From the NCBI RefSeq assembly GCF_021284765.1, contig NZ_CP089924.1:3862001-3926000 (forward strand): a stretch of 64,000 bases of DNA. Direction: 5' to 3'. Shown one piece after another: positions 1-7,880 of this stretch. Within the stretch, counting starts at the first letter, position 1. The number at the start of each line of letters is the position of its first letter. The DNA is from Lysobacter sp. 5GHs7-4. GTDB lineage: Bacteria > Pseudomonadota > Gammaproteobacteria > Xanthomonadales > Xanthomonadaceae. The notes beneath the pieces were generated by a model. It worked only from the letters and a program-made list of their open reading frames with translations, ran no database searches and was not told the origin of the DNA. The position numbers were made by a program, and so were the translations under genes.

Positions 1-1
1 G

Positions 2-1300
2 TCGCTGCGCTGGAACCCGCCGCCGTCGGGCGCGCAGGCTAACCCGCAAGCCGCGCACGGCCTGCCGCAACCGGTATCGACCTACGTCACCCAACGCGGC
101 AACGTGATGCCGCTGGCCGCGGGCTTCGACGTGCAGCAGTTCGAAGGCATGGCCCAACAGTTGGTCGCCAATCAGCGCGTGCCCGGTCTGGCGATGGCGA
201 TCGTGCACAACGGCCGCATCCTCAGCGCGCGCGGCTACGGCATCACCGACGTGCGCGCGGCCGAGCCGGTCGATGCGCACACCGTGTTCCGCCTGGCCTC
301 GCTGTCCAAGGGTGTGGCCGCGACCATGGCCGGCGTGCTGGTCAACGACGGCACCCTGCGTTGGGACAGCAAGCTGGTCGACTACATGCCCGGCTTCCAG
401 ATGGTCGATCCCTACGCGGCGCAACAGATCACCGTCGCCGACCTGCTCAGCCACCGCGTCGGCCTGACCCACAACACCTACGACCGCGACCTCGAGAACT
501 ACACCGATTACCGCACGCTCACGCAGAAGCTCGCGTACGCGCCGATGTCCTGCCAGCCGGGCACCTGCTACGGCTACCAGAACATCGCCTTCAGCCTGAT
601 CGGCGACGTGGTGTTCGCGGCCACCGGCGATTTCTACAGCCAGGAAGTGCAGCGCCGTTTGTTCAAGCCGCTGGGCATGAACGACGCCAGCCTGGGCTTG
701 GAAGGCATCACCGCCAGCGCGCGCTGGGCGCGTCCGCATGTGCGCGCGCGCGGCGGCTGGACCTCGGTCACGCCCAAGCCGACCTACTACCAGCTGCCGC
801 CGGCCGCGGGCGTCAACGCCAGCGCCAGCGACATGGCGCAATGGCTGCTCGCGCAGACCGGGCATCGCCCCGACGTGCTGCCGGCGCCGCTGCTGGCGAC
901 CCTGCATCAGCCGCTGGTCGACACGCCCGGCGAAACCCGCGGCTCGGCCTGGCGCCGTTCGCGCGTGAGCTCGGCCGGTTACGCGCTGGGTTGGCGCGTG
1001 TACGACTACTCGGGCCATCAGTTGGTGTTCCATGGCGGCGCCGTGCAGGGCTACCGCGGCCTGGTCGCGCTGCTGCCCGAACGCGACCTCGGCATCGCCG
1101 TGCTCTGGAACAGCGAGAGCGCCCTGCCCTCCGGCCTGCTGCCGACCATCCTCGACCGCGCCATCGGCCTGTCGCCGGAGCGCTGGCTCGACGTCGACTT
1201 CGACGACCCCACGCTCTACGTGGACGCGGGCAACAACGGCCGCAATCCGGCCAATCCGCCCGGCAGCGAAGCCTCCACCGCGACCGCCGCGCCGCACTAA
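2..1300 (+). CDS. Serine beta-lactamase / PBP-like hydrolase (5' partial)
   Basis: The reading frame is open from the first bases, so the start and any signal peptide lie upstream of the window. The visible part has the three class C beta-lactamase/DD-peptidase motifs in order: Ser99-Leu-Ser-Lys102 (fragment numbering), Tyr192-Gln-Asn194, and His344-Gly-Gly in the position of KTG. Proteins of this fold are periplasmic or secreted serine hydrolases acting on beta-lactams, D-amino-acid peptides or esters. HGG instead of KTG is common in the esterase and D-aminopeptidase branches, so true beta-lactamase activity is not assured. The C-terminal 25 or so residues are Asn/Pro/Ala-rich and probably disordered. 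Family assignment is firm; substrate is unknown. Confidence 0.85.
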   Translation, partial: SLRWNPPPSGAQANPQAAHGLPQPVSTYVTQRGNVMPLAAGFDVQQFEGMAQQLVANQRVPGLAMAIVHNGRILSARGYGITDVRAAEPVDAHTVFRLASLSKGVAATMAGVLVNDGTLRWDSKLVDYMPGFQMVDPYAAQQITVADLLSHRVGLTHNTYDRDLENYTDYRTLTQKLAYAPMSCQPGTCYGYQNIAFSLIGDVVFAATGDFYSQEVQRRLFKPLGMNDASLGLEGITASARWARPHVRARGGWTSVTPKPTYYQLPPAAGVNASASDMAQWLLAQTGHRPDVLPAPLLATLHQPLVDTPGETRGSAWRRSRVSSAGYALGWRVYDYSGHQLVFHGGAVQGYRGLVALLPERDLGIAVLWNSESALPSGLLPTILDRAIGLSPERWLDVDFDDPTLYVDAGNNGRNPANPPGSEASTATAAPH

Positions 1301-1369
1301 GCGACGCGCAGCGCTCCCAATCCTTACCCGACTCGCCGCGCGCCCCAGGCGCGCGGCGCGCATCGCGGT

Positions 1370-2089
1370 GGAATCGGGCTTCGTAGGATGCGGTGTCAAC
1401 CGCATCGGCGCGCGGCGCCGCAGCGACGCGCTGGTGCGGTTCGCCCGCGGCTCACCACACCCTACGGCGGGCGCACGGCGGCGGAATCGGGCTTCGTAGG
1501 ATGCGGTGACAACCGCATCGGCGCGCGGCGCCGCAGCGACGCGTTGGTGCGGTTCGCCCGCGGCTCACCACACCCTACGGCGGGCACACGGCGACGGAAT
1601 CGGGCTTCGTAGGATGCGGTGACAACCGCATCGGCGCGCGGCGCCGCAGCGACGCGCTGGTGTGGTTCGCCCGCGGCTCACCACACCCTACGGCGGGCGC
1701 ACGGCGACGGAATCGGGCTTCGTAGGATGCGGTGACAACCGCATCGGCGCGCGGCGCCGCAGCGACGCGTTGGTGCGGTTCGCCCGCGGCTCACCACCCC
1801 CTACGGCGGGCACACGGCGACGGAATCGGGCTTCGTAGGATGCGGTGACAACCGCATCGGCGCGCGGCGCCGCAGCGACGCGTTGATGCGGTTCGCCCGC
1901 GGCTCACCACACCCTACGGCAGGCGCACGGCGACGGAATCGGGCTTCGTAGGATGCGGTGACAACCGCATCGGCGCGCGGCGCCGCAGCGACGCGTTGGT
2001 GCGGTTCGCCCGCGGCTCACCACACCCTACGGCGGGCGCACGGCGGCGGGATCGGGCTTCGTAGGATGCGGTGACAACCGCATCGGCGC
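1370..2089. repeat. Tandem array of a 113-bp REP-type unit (6.4 copies)
   Basis: The motif TCGTAGGATGCGGTG recurs at 1381, 1494, 1607, 1720, 1833, 1946 and 2059, an exact 113-bp period; the seventh unit breaks off near 2089. Each unit holds two outward-related palindromic elements: a forward GTAGGATGCGGTGACAACCG and, on the opposite strand, GTAGGGTGTGGTGAGCCGCG. The unit is therefore an inverted REP pair (BIME-like) that was tandemly amplified. Units differ by a few substitutions only (GGCGGC/GGCGAC, TTGGTG/CTGGTG/TTGATG), which points to recent expansion. Single relatives occur at 22210 and 47521. Short open frames across it are shadows of the repeat. Confidence 0.95.
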
Positions 2090-2297
2090 ACGCTCGACGG
2101 CGGGCGGCGCCACGGTCGCTGCATCGCGATGCTCAGGCCAGGGACCGACCCTGCCGACCCACCCATGAGGCGAGGCTCATAGGGACGACAGCGCGATGCC
2201 GGCCCTGCGTCGATCGAAGCGCGGACCATTCCGGGTGCCGCCGGCCCACGGCCGCAGCCGCCTATCGGCCGCGGGCCGAAGATTCCGGTGCCCCAAA
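2090..2297. other. Intergenic, no feature seen
   Basis: About 200 bases between the end of the 113-bp array and the terminator of the histone-like gene. No convincing frame, start signal or repeat was found. Confidence 0.6.
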
Positions 2298-2335
2298 TAA
2301 AAAACTCTCCCCCCGCCTGGGCTGCGGGGAGAGAG
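2298..2335 (-). terminator. Rho-independent terminator of the H1-like gene
   Basis: Read on the minus strand, CTCTCCCCGCA pairs across a short loop with a GGGGGGAGAG arm and is followed by TTTTTTATTT. It lies 26 bases past the stop of the H1-like gene. Confidence 0.85.
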
Positions 2336-2360
2336 CGGGATTACGGCTATCGGGACTTTA

Positions 2361-2786
2361 TTAGATCAGCGGAGCCGGGGTTGCCGGCAGGGCCGTCGCG
2401 GCCGGCTTGCGAGCCGACTTCTTCGAGGCCTTCTTCGCCTTCTTCGCAGGCTTCTTGGCAGCCTTCTTGGCAGCCTTCTTCGCAGCCTTCTTAGCGGGCT
2501 TCTTGGCTACCTTCTTGGCGGCCTTCTTGGTCGCCTTCTTGGCGGCCTTCTTAGCCGGCTTCTTGGCTACCTTCTTAGCAGCCTTCTTGGCGGCCTTCTT
2601 AGCCGGCTTCTTAGCGACCTTCTTGGCGGCCTTCTTGGCGACCTTCTTGGCCGGCTTCTTGGCGACCTTCTTAGCGGCCTTCTTGGCTACCTTCTTCGCA
2701 GCCTTCTTGGCGGCCGGCTTCTTGGCGACCTTCTTGGCAGCCTTCTTGGCGGCGGGTTTCTTCTTCGCAGCTTTCTTCATGGCCAT
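2361..2786 (-). CDS. Histone H1-like Lys/Ala-repeat DNA-binding protein
   Basis: A 141-residue protein made almost entirely of KKxAKK/KKPAKK repeats from residue 4 to about 122, ending in an Ala/Pro tail (ATALPATPAPLI). This composition matches eukaryotic H1 C-terminal tails and bacterial HctB/AlgP-type nucleoid proteins, which bind DNA without sequence specificity through Lys-rich tails; AlgP of Pseudomonas is the classic case. No other domain is present. The start at 2786 is preceded by GAGGAG about 8 bases upstream; a second ATG two codons on is also possible. The repeats vary by whole codons, so length probably varies between strains. Codon choice for Lys is nearly all AAG. Confidence 0.85.
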   Translation of the reverse strand: MAMKKAAKKKPAAKKAAKKVAKKPAAKKAAKKVAKKAAKKVAKKPAKKVAKKAAKKVAKKPAKKAAKKAAKKVAKKPAKKAAKKATKKAAKKVAKKPAKKAAKKAAKKAAKKPAKKAKKASKKSARKPAATALPATPAPLI

Positions 2787-2808
2787 GTGATGGCTCCTCG
2801 TCAGTGGT

Positions 2809-2826
2809 TGATCAGCGATTGATCAG
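2809..2826. promoter_or_regulatory. Direct repeat TTGATCAG x2 upstream of H1-like gene
   Basis: TTGATCAG occurs at 2809-2816 and again at 2819-2826, a 10-bp phase, 23-40 bases before the H1-like start codon. One-turn spacing is what a protein-binding site would show. Role is inference. Confidence 0.25.
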
Positions 2827-2966
2827 GGGTATTGCCGGTTTAAAGCCCAGTTGAACCAGAGCCGCGGGAGTCGGACCCGCGAGCAGCCGCCGCCGCGCGG
2901 AGCGCGCCGGTACGGATTCGTCGCGTCCGCCGGGGGCGGGGACGCGTGCGGCCGCATACGGCGGCC

Positions 2967-3000
2967 AAACAAAAACCCGATCCGCACAGGGCGAACCGGG
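2967..3000 (-). terminator. Rho-independent terminator of the candidate small transcript
   Basis: On the minus strand CCCGGTTCGC and GCGGATCGGG can form ten pairs, two of them G-U, around a CCTGT loop, followed directly by TTTTTGTTT. Either ends a small RNA or acts as an attenuator ahead of the H1-like gene. Confidence 0.75.
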
Positions 3001-3162
3001 TCGTATTGGGAGCGACGCCGACGGGGCCGAGGAGAACGATTGCGTTTTCGCGAGGGAAACGAATCCTGCGTCCACCGTTTTGACTGTCCGGGCGGAGGTT
3101 CGTTTTTTGCTGCGCGTTGTCGCGTTCGTTGTACTCACTCTCTTCCGCAGGAAACGTCTGCT
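2967..3162 (-). ncRNA. Candidate ~195-nt small transcript between a clear promoter and terminator
   Basis: A near-consensus sigma-70 promoter on the minus strand (3169-3197) should start transcription near 3162, and a rho-independent terminator sits at 2967-3000, defining a unit of about 195 nt. A GTG-initiated frame begins at 3138 with GGAAGA just upstream and starts MSTTNATTRSKKRTS; it runs past the terminator to 2812, so if translated as a full 108-residue protein it would require read-through. It may be a small RNA, a short basic peptide, or a leader attenuating the H1-like gene, which lies 180 bases beyond the terminator in the same direction. Confidence 0.45.
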
Positions 3163-3168
3163 GGGCGA

Positions 3169-3197
3169 AACCTAATCACGCTTTTTCGCACTGTCAA
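3169..3197 (-). promoter_or_regulatory. Sigma-70 promoter, TTGACA-17-TAGGTT
   Basis: Minus strand: perfect -35 TTGACA (3192-3197), 17-base spacer, -10 TAGGTT (3169-3174). Predicted start near 3162. Confidence 0.65.
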
Positions 3198-3199
3198 CA

Positions 3200-4253
3200 A
3201 CTCCGGCAAAAATTTTTCCGGGGCGGCGTCCGCCGCCCCCGCCGGAAATCGTCGTCGCCGCCGACGACGGCGCGCGACGATCGCGCGTCGCACATCGCAC
3301 GAAAATTTTTCGAACACGCTGAAAGCTATATCTGGCGCGGCTTTCAGCGCATCTCTTTTTTTTTATCGCGCGTGCGCATCGCGTTGCGCGCATCGCGGCG
3401 ACGCGTTCCCGAACGCGTTCCGAGCGTCCGTTCGCGCCCGTCGGCGGCGGCGCCGGAAGGCGCCGCGTTTCGCGCCGCACAAGCCGATTTGCGCAAAAGT
3501 GCGCGAACTTTTTCCGCCGCCGCAGACGCCGCCGGCGACCGCCGACGCGTCGCGAACCGCGCGCGCGACGGCGTCGCGCCGGTCCGATCGCGGCAGACGA
3601 ACTCGCGTCGCATGCGGTCGCCCGCCACGCCCGCGCGTACCGGCATCGCCCGCGACCGTTGCGCGCATCGCATGCACGCGACGGCTGAAAACAAGTGATT
3701 TTCCTTCGATGGGCGGGAGGCGCGCGGCGACGGCCGCGACGACGACGGCGGTCGCCCGCGCGTTCGCGCGCCGGATCGCGGCGAGCGCGCCGCCGCTTCC
3801 CCGCCGAGCGGTCGTCGGGTCGGTCGCGGTCCGACCACGCGTCGACGCGCCCGACCGCCATCGGCGCCGCCGCCGGCGCGGCCGGAGCGGCGACGCTACG
3901 ACGTTGAACGCGTGAGGAGCGGGTGAAGCGGCGATCGGCGGCGACAGAGCGGCGCGTCGTCGGCCGTCGGCCGTCGGTCGCGATCCGCGGCGCACGACGG
4001 CGGCGTCGCGCCGCATGTTCGACGCAGCGGCGCCAGGTCTCGCACCGCGTCCGGCTACGCCAGTCGCCGGTCCGCGCATCGACGACGGCGGTGCGACGGC
4101 AGGAAACGCGCATCCGAACCGGCGGCCACGACGAGCTGCCGCCGCACTCGAGACGCTGCGCCGCGCCGGCTGCGCCCGCGATTCGCGGCAGCGCGGGCGG
4201 GCTCTAGCGCGGCGGCGCGGCGCGCCGCAGGCAGGCTCAGGCGCCGGCGCCAG
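3200..4253. other. ~1-kb CG-dinucleotide-rich region without a credible gene
   Basis: Long open frames exist on both strands, but they overlap each other in several frames, are Arg/Ala-dominated, have no ribosome binding site or recognisable domain, and are what CG-rich DNA without stop codons produces by chance. The composition, built of GCG, CGC, GAC and CGG runs, differs from the flanking coding DNA, which shows regular third-position GC. A few A/T blocks (AAAAATTTTT near 3209, GAAAATTTTT at 3301, a T9 run at 3356) stand out at the left end. I see no RNA gene beyond the hairpin at 3318. Confidence 0.55.
3318..3364 (+). terminator. Orphan terminator-like hairpin
   Basis: GCTGAAAG (3318-3325) pairs with CTTTCAGC (3341-3348), followed by a T-rich run (3354-3364). 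No plus-strand gene ends here, so it may close an unseen small RNA. Confidence 0.4.
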
Positions 4254-4283
4254 AAAAGCGAACGGCCGCACGAGGCGGCCGTT
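4254..4283 (-). terminator. Terminator downstream of gcvH
   Basis: AACGGCCGC (4261-4269) and GCGGCCGTT (4275-4283) form a 9-bp stem; on the minus strand it is followed by CGCTTTTCT. It lies about 75 bases past the gcvH stop. Confidence 0.6.
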
Positions 4284-4356
4284 GCGGGCAGCCGGATCCG
4301 CGCAGCGGGTCCGGCCGTCGGAGTCGCGGACCGCGCGGGTCCGGCGACGCCGGTGA

Positions 4357-4752
4357 TCAGTGATCGTCGTCTTCGAGCAGCTCGGCGTAATCGTCCGGCG
4401 CCAGCAGCTCGTTGAGCTGATCGGGTTCCTCGACCTCGACGGTGAAGATCCAGCCCTCGCCGTACGCGTCTTCGTTGATCGTCTCCGGCTTGTCGGCCAG
4501 GGCGGTGTTGACCGCGGTGACGGTGCCGCTGATCGGCGCGTAGACGTCCGAGGCGGCCTTCACCGACTCGACCACGGCGCAGGCGGTGCCGGCCTCGACG
4601 CGGTCGCCGACGTTGGGCAGCTCTACGTAGACCAGGTCGCCGAGCAGGCCTTGGGCATGGTCGGAAATACCGACCGTGACCTTGCCGTCGCCTTCGACGC
4701 GGGCCCACTCGTGGGATTTCATGAACTTCAGATCGCCGGGGATTTCACTCAT
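4357..4752 (-). CDS. gcvH: Glycine cleavage system H protein
   Basis: 131 residues, the normal length of the lipoyl carrier of the glycine cleavage complex, which shuttles the aminomethyl group between the P, T and L proteins. The lipoylation site is Lys65 in ESVKAASD, and the family signature around HEWARVE at residues 14-20 is intact. The acidic tail EDDDH is typical of short variation in this family. gcvT lies 0.7 kb upstream on the same strand with an unrelated isomerase gene between them; gcvP is not in the window. Start at 4752 gives the standard MSEIP N-terminus. Confidence 0.97.
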   Translation of the reverse strand: MSEIPGDLKFMKSHEWARVEGDGKVTVGISDHAQGLLGDLVYVELPNVGDRVEAGTACAVVESVKAASDVYAPISGTVTAVNTALADKPETINEDAYGEGWIFTVEVEEPDQLNELLAPDDYAELLEDDDH

Positions 4753-4849
4753 GGCTGGCCTCGAACTCTGCGGGGGCGGCTGGGGGATTGGCGCCTAGTT
4801 TAGCGGCGCGGACGCAACATGCGAGAGGGTGCGTGCGGACATGGCGGTC

Positions 4850-5470
4850 CTACGCTACCCGGAAGGGTGCGCGGCCGCTGAGCAGGGCGTCGCGCAAGTC
4901 GTCGATGCGGTCCTGACCCCAGAACGGCTCGCCGTCGAGCACGTAGCCGGGCAGGCCCGGCAGGTCGGCGGCGATCGCGTCGCGCGTATTGCGCTCGTAG
5001 GTCGCGCCGCTGTCGGCGCCATCGGCGGCGGCAAGCACCGCGGCCGCGTCGAAACCGTGACGCGTTAGCAGTTCCGCCAGCACCGCCGGATCGGCGATGT
5101 CGGCGTCTTGCGCCCACAAGGCGGCGAACGCGGCCTGCATGTAGTCGGACGGTTCGGCGCCGGCCGCGACCAGCGCGATCGCGCAGCGGTCGGCCAGGCC
5201 GGGGTCCAGCGGGAAGTGCTTGGGCGCCAGGTTCAACGGCAGCCCGCGCTTGTCGCGCCAGCGCTGCAGTTCGAGCAGGCGGTAGCGCTGCCGCGCCGGC
5301 GCGCGCTGCCCCAGGGGCAGGCCGCCGTTGGCCGCGAACAGCTCGAAGATGCGCAGCGGCCGATAGACCACCTCGGCGCCGGCGGCGCGCGCCGCGTCCA
5401 GGAACGCGGCGTGGCCCAGATAGGCGTAGGGCGAGATCAGACTGAAGTAGTAGTCGACGCGCGCGGCCAT
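4850..5470 (-). CDS. 2-hydroxychromene-2-carboxylate isomerase-like (DsbA-fold) protein
   Basis: 206 residues of the DsbA/kappa-GST superfamily, HCCA isomerase branch. The N-terminal strand YYFSLISPYAYLG has Ser at the position (about 13) where DsbA has its catalytic Cys, as in glutathione-dependent HCCA isomerases. The C-terminal signature PGLPGYVLDGEPFWGQDRID (about 172-191) is also diagnostic. In naphthalene degraders this enzyme interconverts hydroxychromene carboxylate and hydroxybenzylidenepyruvate, but no aromatic pathway lies nearby, so the real substrate is unknown. It ends 97 bases before gcvH begins and its start is 8 bases past the gcvT stop, so it is probably cotranscribed with gcvT. 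Confidence 0.85.
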   Translation of the reverse strand: MAARVDYYFSLISPYAYLGHAAFLDAARAAGAEVVYRPLRIFELFAANGGLPLGQRAPARQRYRLLELQRWRDKRGLPLNLAPKHFPLDPGLADRCAIALVAAGAEPSDYMQAAFAALWAQDADIADPAVLAELLTRHGFDAAAVLAAADGADSGATYERNTRDAIAADLPGLPGYVLDGEPFWGQDRIDDLRDALLSGRAPFRVA

Positions 5471-5478
5471 GGTCGTGC

Positions 5479-6615
5479 TCAGCCCAGCACGCCGTCCTGC
5501 GGCTGGCCGTCGCGCACGAACGGGAACTTGACCACCCGCACCGGCACTTCCTTGCCGCGGATATCGACGCGCACCTGGCCGTCCGCGCCCAGCGGGATGT
5601 CGCCGGCCGGCACGCGCGCGAACGCGATCGACTTGTTGAGCGTCGGCGAGAACGTGCCCGACAGGATCTCGCCGTCGCCGTGCGCGGTCAGCACCTTCTG
5701 GCCGTGGCGCAGCACGCCCTTCTCGTCCATCACCAGGCCGATCATCTGGCGCGGCGCGCCGGCGGCCTTCTGCTGCTCCAGCGCGGCACGGCCGATGAAG
5801 TCGCGCGCGGCGCCGTCGGCGGCCGCGTCCAGCGCGACCGTCCAGGCCAGCGCCGCCTCATAAGGAGACACGGTGTCGTCCATGTCCTGGCCGTACAGGT
5901 TCATGCCCGCTTCCAGGCGCAGGGTGTCGCGGGCGCCCAGACCGGCGGCCTTGACGCCCGCGGCCAGCAGCGCGTCCCACAGCGCGACCGCGCCGGTCTC
6001 CGGCACCACCACTTCGAAGCCGTCTTCACCGGTGTAACCGGTACGGGCCACGAACAAGGCGGTACCGTCGAGAGTCTGCGCCTCGCCGGCGACGAACTTG
6101 CCGAGCTTGCCGATGCGCGCGCGGTCTTCTTCGCGCAGCAGGCCCAACACCTTGTCGCGCGCGTTGGGGCCCTGCACGGCGATCATCGCGTAGTCCGGAC
6201 GCTCGCTGACCTGCACGTCGAACGCGCGCGCCTGCTCGCCGATCCAGGCCAGGTCCTTCTCGCGCGTGGCGGCGTTGACCACCAGGCGGAAGAAATCCTC
6301 GGCCAGGAAGTAGACGATCAGATCGTCGATCACGCCGCCCTGCGGATTGAGCATGCAGGTGTACAGCGCCTTGCCGGACTTGAGCAGCTTGTCGACCGAA
6401 TTGGCGACCAGGTGGCGCAGGAACTCGCGCGTGCGCGCGCCGCGCAGATCGACCACGGTCATGTGGCTGACGTCGAACATGCCGGCGTCGCGACGCACCT
6501 GATGGTGCTCTTCGATCTGCGAGCCGTAGCTGATCGGCATATCCCAGCCGCCGAAGTCGACCATCTTGGCGCCGAGTGCGCGGTGGGCGTCGTTGAGGAT
6601 GGTCTTCTGGGTCAT
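5479..6615 (-). CDS. gcvT: Aminomethyltransferase (glycine cleavage T protein)
   Basis: Transfers the aminomethyl carbon of the lipoyl-bound intermediate to tetrahydrofolate, releasing ammonia. The open frame extends upstream to 6795, but the family N-terminus is [15 protein letters not shown], so the start is placed at 6615 (378 residues, normal length). The conserved N-terminal region [10 protein letters not shown] and the folate-site stretch LYGQDMDD are present. The upstream 60 codons contain part of a REP-like repeat and are not coding. Followed at 8 bases by the HCCA-isomerase-like gene and then gcvH. I found no tandem glycine riboswitch upstream. Confidence 0.95.
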   Translation of the reverse strand: MTQKTILNDAHRALGAKMVDFGGWDMPISYGSQIEEHHQVRRDAGMFDVSHMTVVDLRGARTREFLRHLVANSVDKLLKSGKALYTCMLNPQGGVIDDLIVYFLAEDFFRLVVNAATREKDLAWIGEQARAFDVQVSERPDYAMIAVQGPNARDKVLGLLREEDRARIGKLGKFVAGEAQTLDGTALFVARTGYTGEDGFEVVVPETGAVALWDALLAAGVKAAGLGARDTLRLEAGMNLYGQDMDDTVSPYEAALAWTVALDAAADGAARDFIGRAALEQQKAAGAPRQMIGLVMDEKGVLRHGQKVLTAHGDGEILSGTFSPTLNKSIAFARVPAGDIPLGADGQVRVDIRGKEVPVRVVKFPFVRDGQPQDGVLG

Positions 6616-6649
6616 GAGCTGCGGGGCCTGGACGGAGGGGGAGCCCGGG

Positions 6650-6658
6650 ATTATCCCA
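6650..6658 (-). promoter_or_regulatory. Possible extended -10 promoter of gcvT
   Basis: Minus strand TGGGATAAT: a TGn extension joined to GATAAT (6650-6655), giving a 5' leader of about 28 nt. No clear -35. Confidence 0.35.
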
Positions 6659-6784
6659 TGGAGATCGGCCGCGATGCGGCCCGGCTCACGGTACGGCGGC
6701 GCATGGATGCCTGCGTACGCCGCGCCAACGATGCGGGCGCGGGTCGCGATGCGCGTTGTGGTTGTCGTCGTGGGCGGAACCCTA

Positions 6785-6808
6785 TCGCGGCTCACGCCGC
6801 TCCCACAG
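6785..6808. repeat. REP element (GTGGGAGCGGCGTGAGCCGCGA family)
   Basis: TCGCGGCTCACGCCGCTCCC in the gap between the gcvT leader and the next gene; same family as copies at 17472-17610, 47306-47476 and 60997-61018. Confidence 0.8.
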
Positions 6809-6832
6809 GAAGCAGGCCGCGCGACGGGCGCC

Positions 6833-7405
6833 TTACTCGGCGCCGAAGCCTTCGTTGTAGCAGCGCACGCTGGCCGGCGGCACCTCGACGAACTTGCCGG
6901 TGTCGCGGTCCAGGCGCATCGCCCAGCGCCGCGCCTCGAAGGTTTCCTGCTCGGCGGCGTTGTCCACCGCGGTGTCGACGATCGCGATCAGCCCCGGGTC
7001 GTCGACGCCGTCGCGCTGGCAGGTCGCCACCGAGACGTACTCGCCGCGCTTGAGCTTGGGATAGGGCACCACGTCGGTGATCTTCCAGCGCGGCTCGTTG
7101 CCTTCGCGGCCGGCGAACTCGCCGGCGTAGAACTTCAGCGAACGGTCCTGGGCGTCGTCCAGGGTGCCGATCGAACGCGCGCAGATCTGTTCCGGCGCGC
7201 TGCCCGAGCCCACGCAGCTGCCGGTGTTGGACTTCAAACCGTCCGGATACGGCGGCACCACGCGTCCGATCCAGACCGTCGCCGGCGCGGGCGCGGGCGT
7301 CGCCGCCGCTGCCGGTGGCGGCGTGGCCGACGCCGGGCATGCGCAGGCCCAGGCCGCCAACGCGGCCAGACCGATGATCCACCCCTGGGCTTCATGCCGC
7401 TTCAT
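6833..7405 (-). CDS. Hypothetical secreted protein
   Basis: 190 residues with an N-terminal signal peptide (Lys-Arg start, hydrophobic stretch about 9-24, cleavage probable after the ASA near residue 27) followed by an Ala/Pro linker to about residue 43. The mature domain has at least four Cys residues, including CVGSG near 64, C76, a CQRD and a CYNEG near the end, suggesting disulfides in the periplasm. I do not recognise the family. It lies between the nfeD-like gene (32 bases upstream on the same strand) and a REP element, so it may be the last gene of that transcript. Confidence 0.65.
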   Translation of the reverse strand: MKRHEAQGWIIGLAALAAWACACPASATPPPAAAATPAPAPATVWIGRVVPPYPDGLKSNTGSCVGSGSAPEQICARSIGTLDDAQDRSLKFYAGEFAGREGNEPRWKITDVVPYPKLKRGEYVSVATCQRDGVDDPGLIAIVDTAVDNAAEQETFEARRWAMRLDRDTGKFVEVPPASVRCYNEGFGAE

Positions 7406-7436
7406 CGCATCCCCTTCCCGCCTTAGCCGGACCGCC

Positions 7437-7877
7437 TTACTCGACCGCTTCGACCCGCAGGCTCATGCCTTCGCTGGCGACCACGCGCACCGAGGCGCCG
7501 GCCGGCAGTTCCGGGCCGATCACTTCCCAGTACGCGTCGGCGATCTGCACCCGGCCGCGGCCCTGGACGATGCCGCGGTCCAAGGCGACCACGCGGCCGA
7601 CCAGTTGCTCGCCGCGACGGTTGAGCGCCGGCTGATCGCTGCTGCGCTCGCGGCCGCGGAACCAGGTGCGGTAGACCTGGATCGACAGAAAGCTCAGCAC
7701 CACGAACGCCGCCACCTGCGCCAGCACCGGCATGCCCGGAAACACCAGCACGCCGACGAACACCGCGACCGCCGCGAAGCCCAGCCAGAGCATGAACGCT
7801 CCCGGCGCCAACGCTTCGGCCGCGAACAACAGCAGGGCCACCGCGGCCCAGGTCACCATCTGCCAGTCCAGGCGCAT
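7437..7877 (-). CDS. NfeD-family membrane protein
   Basis: 146 residues: three or four hydrophobic segments in residues 8-66, then a C-terminal soluble OB-fold-like domain (about 85-146) with the NfeD pattern of GxVVALDxGIVxGxGRVQIADAYWEV. Short NfeD proteins are encoded next to SPFH-domain proteins across bacteria and probably assemble with them in the membrane; in E. coli the equivalent is YbbJ beside QmcA. Here the start is 3 bases past the stop of the qmcA homologue, so the two are translationally linked. Confidence 0.88.
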   Translation of the reverse strand: MRLDWQMVTWAAVALLLFAAEALAPGAFMLWLGFAAVAVFVGVLVFPGMPVLAQVAAFVVLSFLSIQVYRTWFRGRERSSDQPALNRRGEQLVGRVVALDRGIVQGRGRVQIADAYWEVIGPELPAGASVRVVASEGMSLRVEAVE

Positions 7878-7880
7878 CGC

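Noticed and set aside
1370..2089. CRISPR-like periodicity
   Set aside because: The 113-bp period has no unique spacers between short repeats; the whole unit repeats, and it consists of REP palindromes.
2812..3138. 108-codon GTG frame as a normal protein gene
   Set aside because: A strong terminator lies inside it and its second half is low-complexity; kept only as part of a candidate small transcript.
2851..4271. Long Arg/Ala-rich open frames on both strands (for example 354, 313 and 302 codons)
   Set aside because: They overlap one another in several frames, lack ribosome sites and domains, and reflect stop-poor CG-rich DNA.
6616..6832. Tandem glycine riboswitch before gcvT
   Set aside because: No glycine aptamer core seen; the leader is short and the upstream DNA is a REP element.
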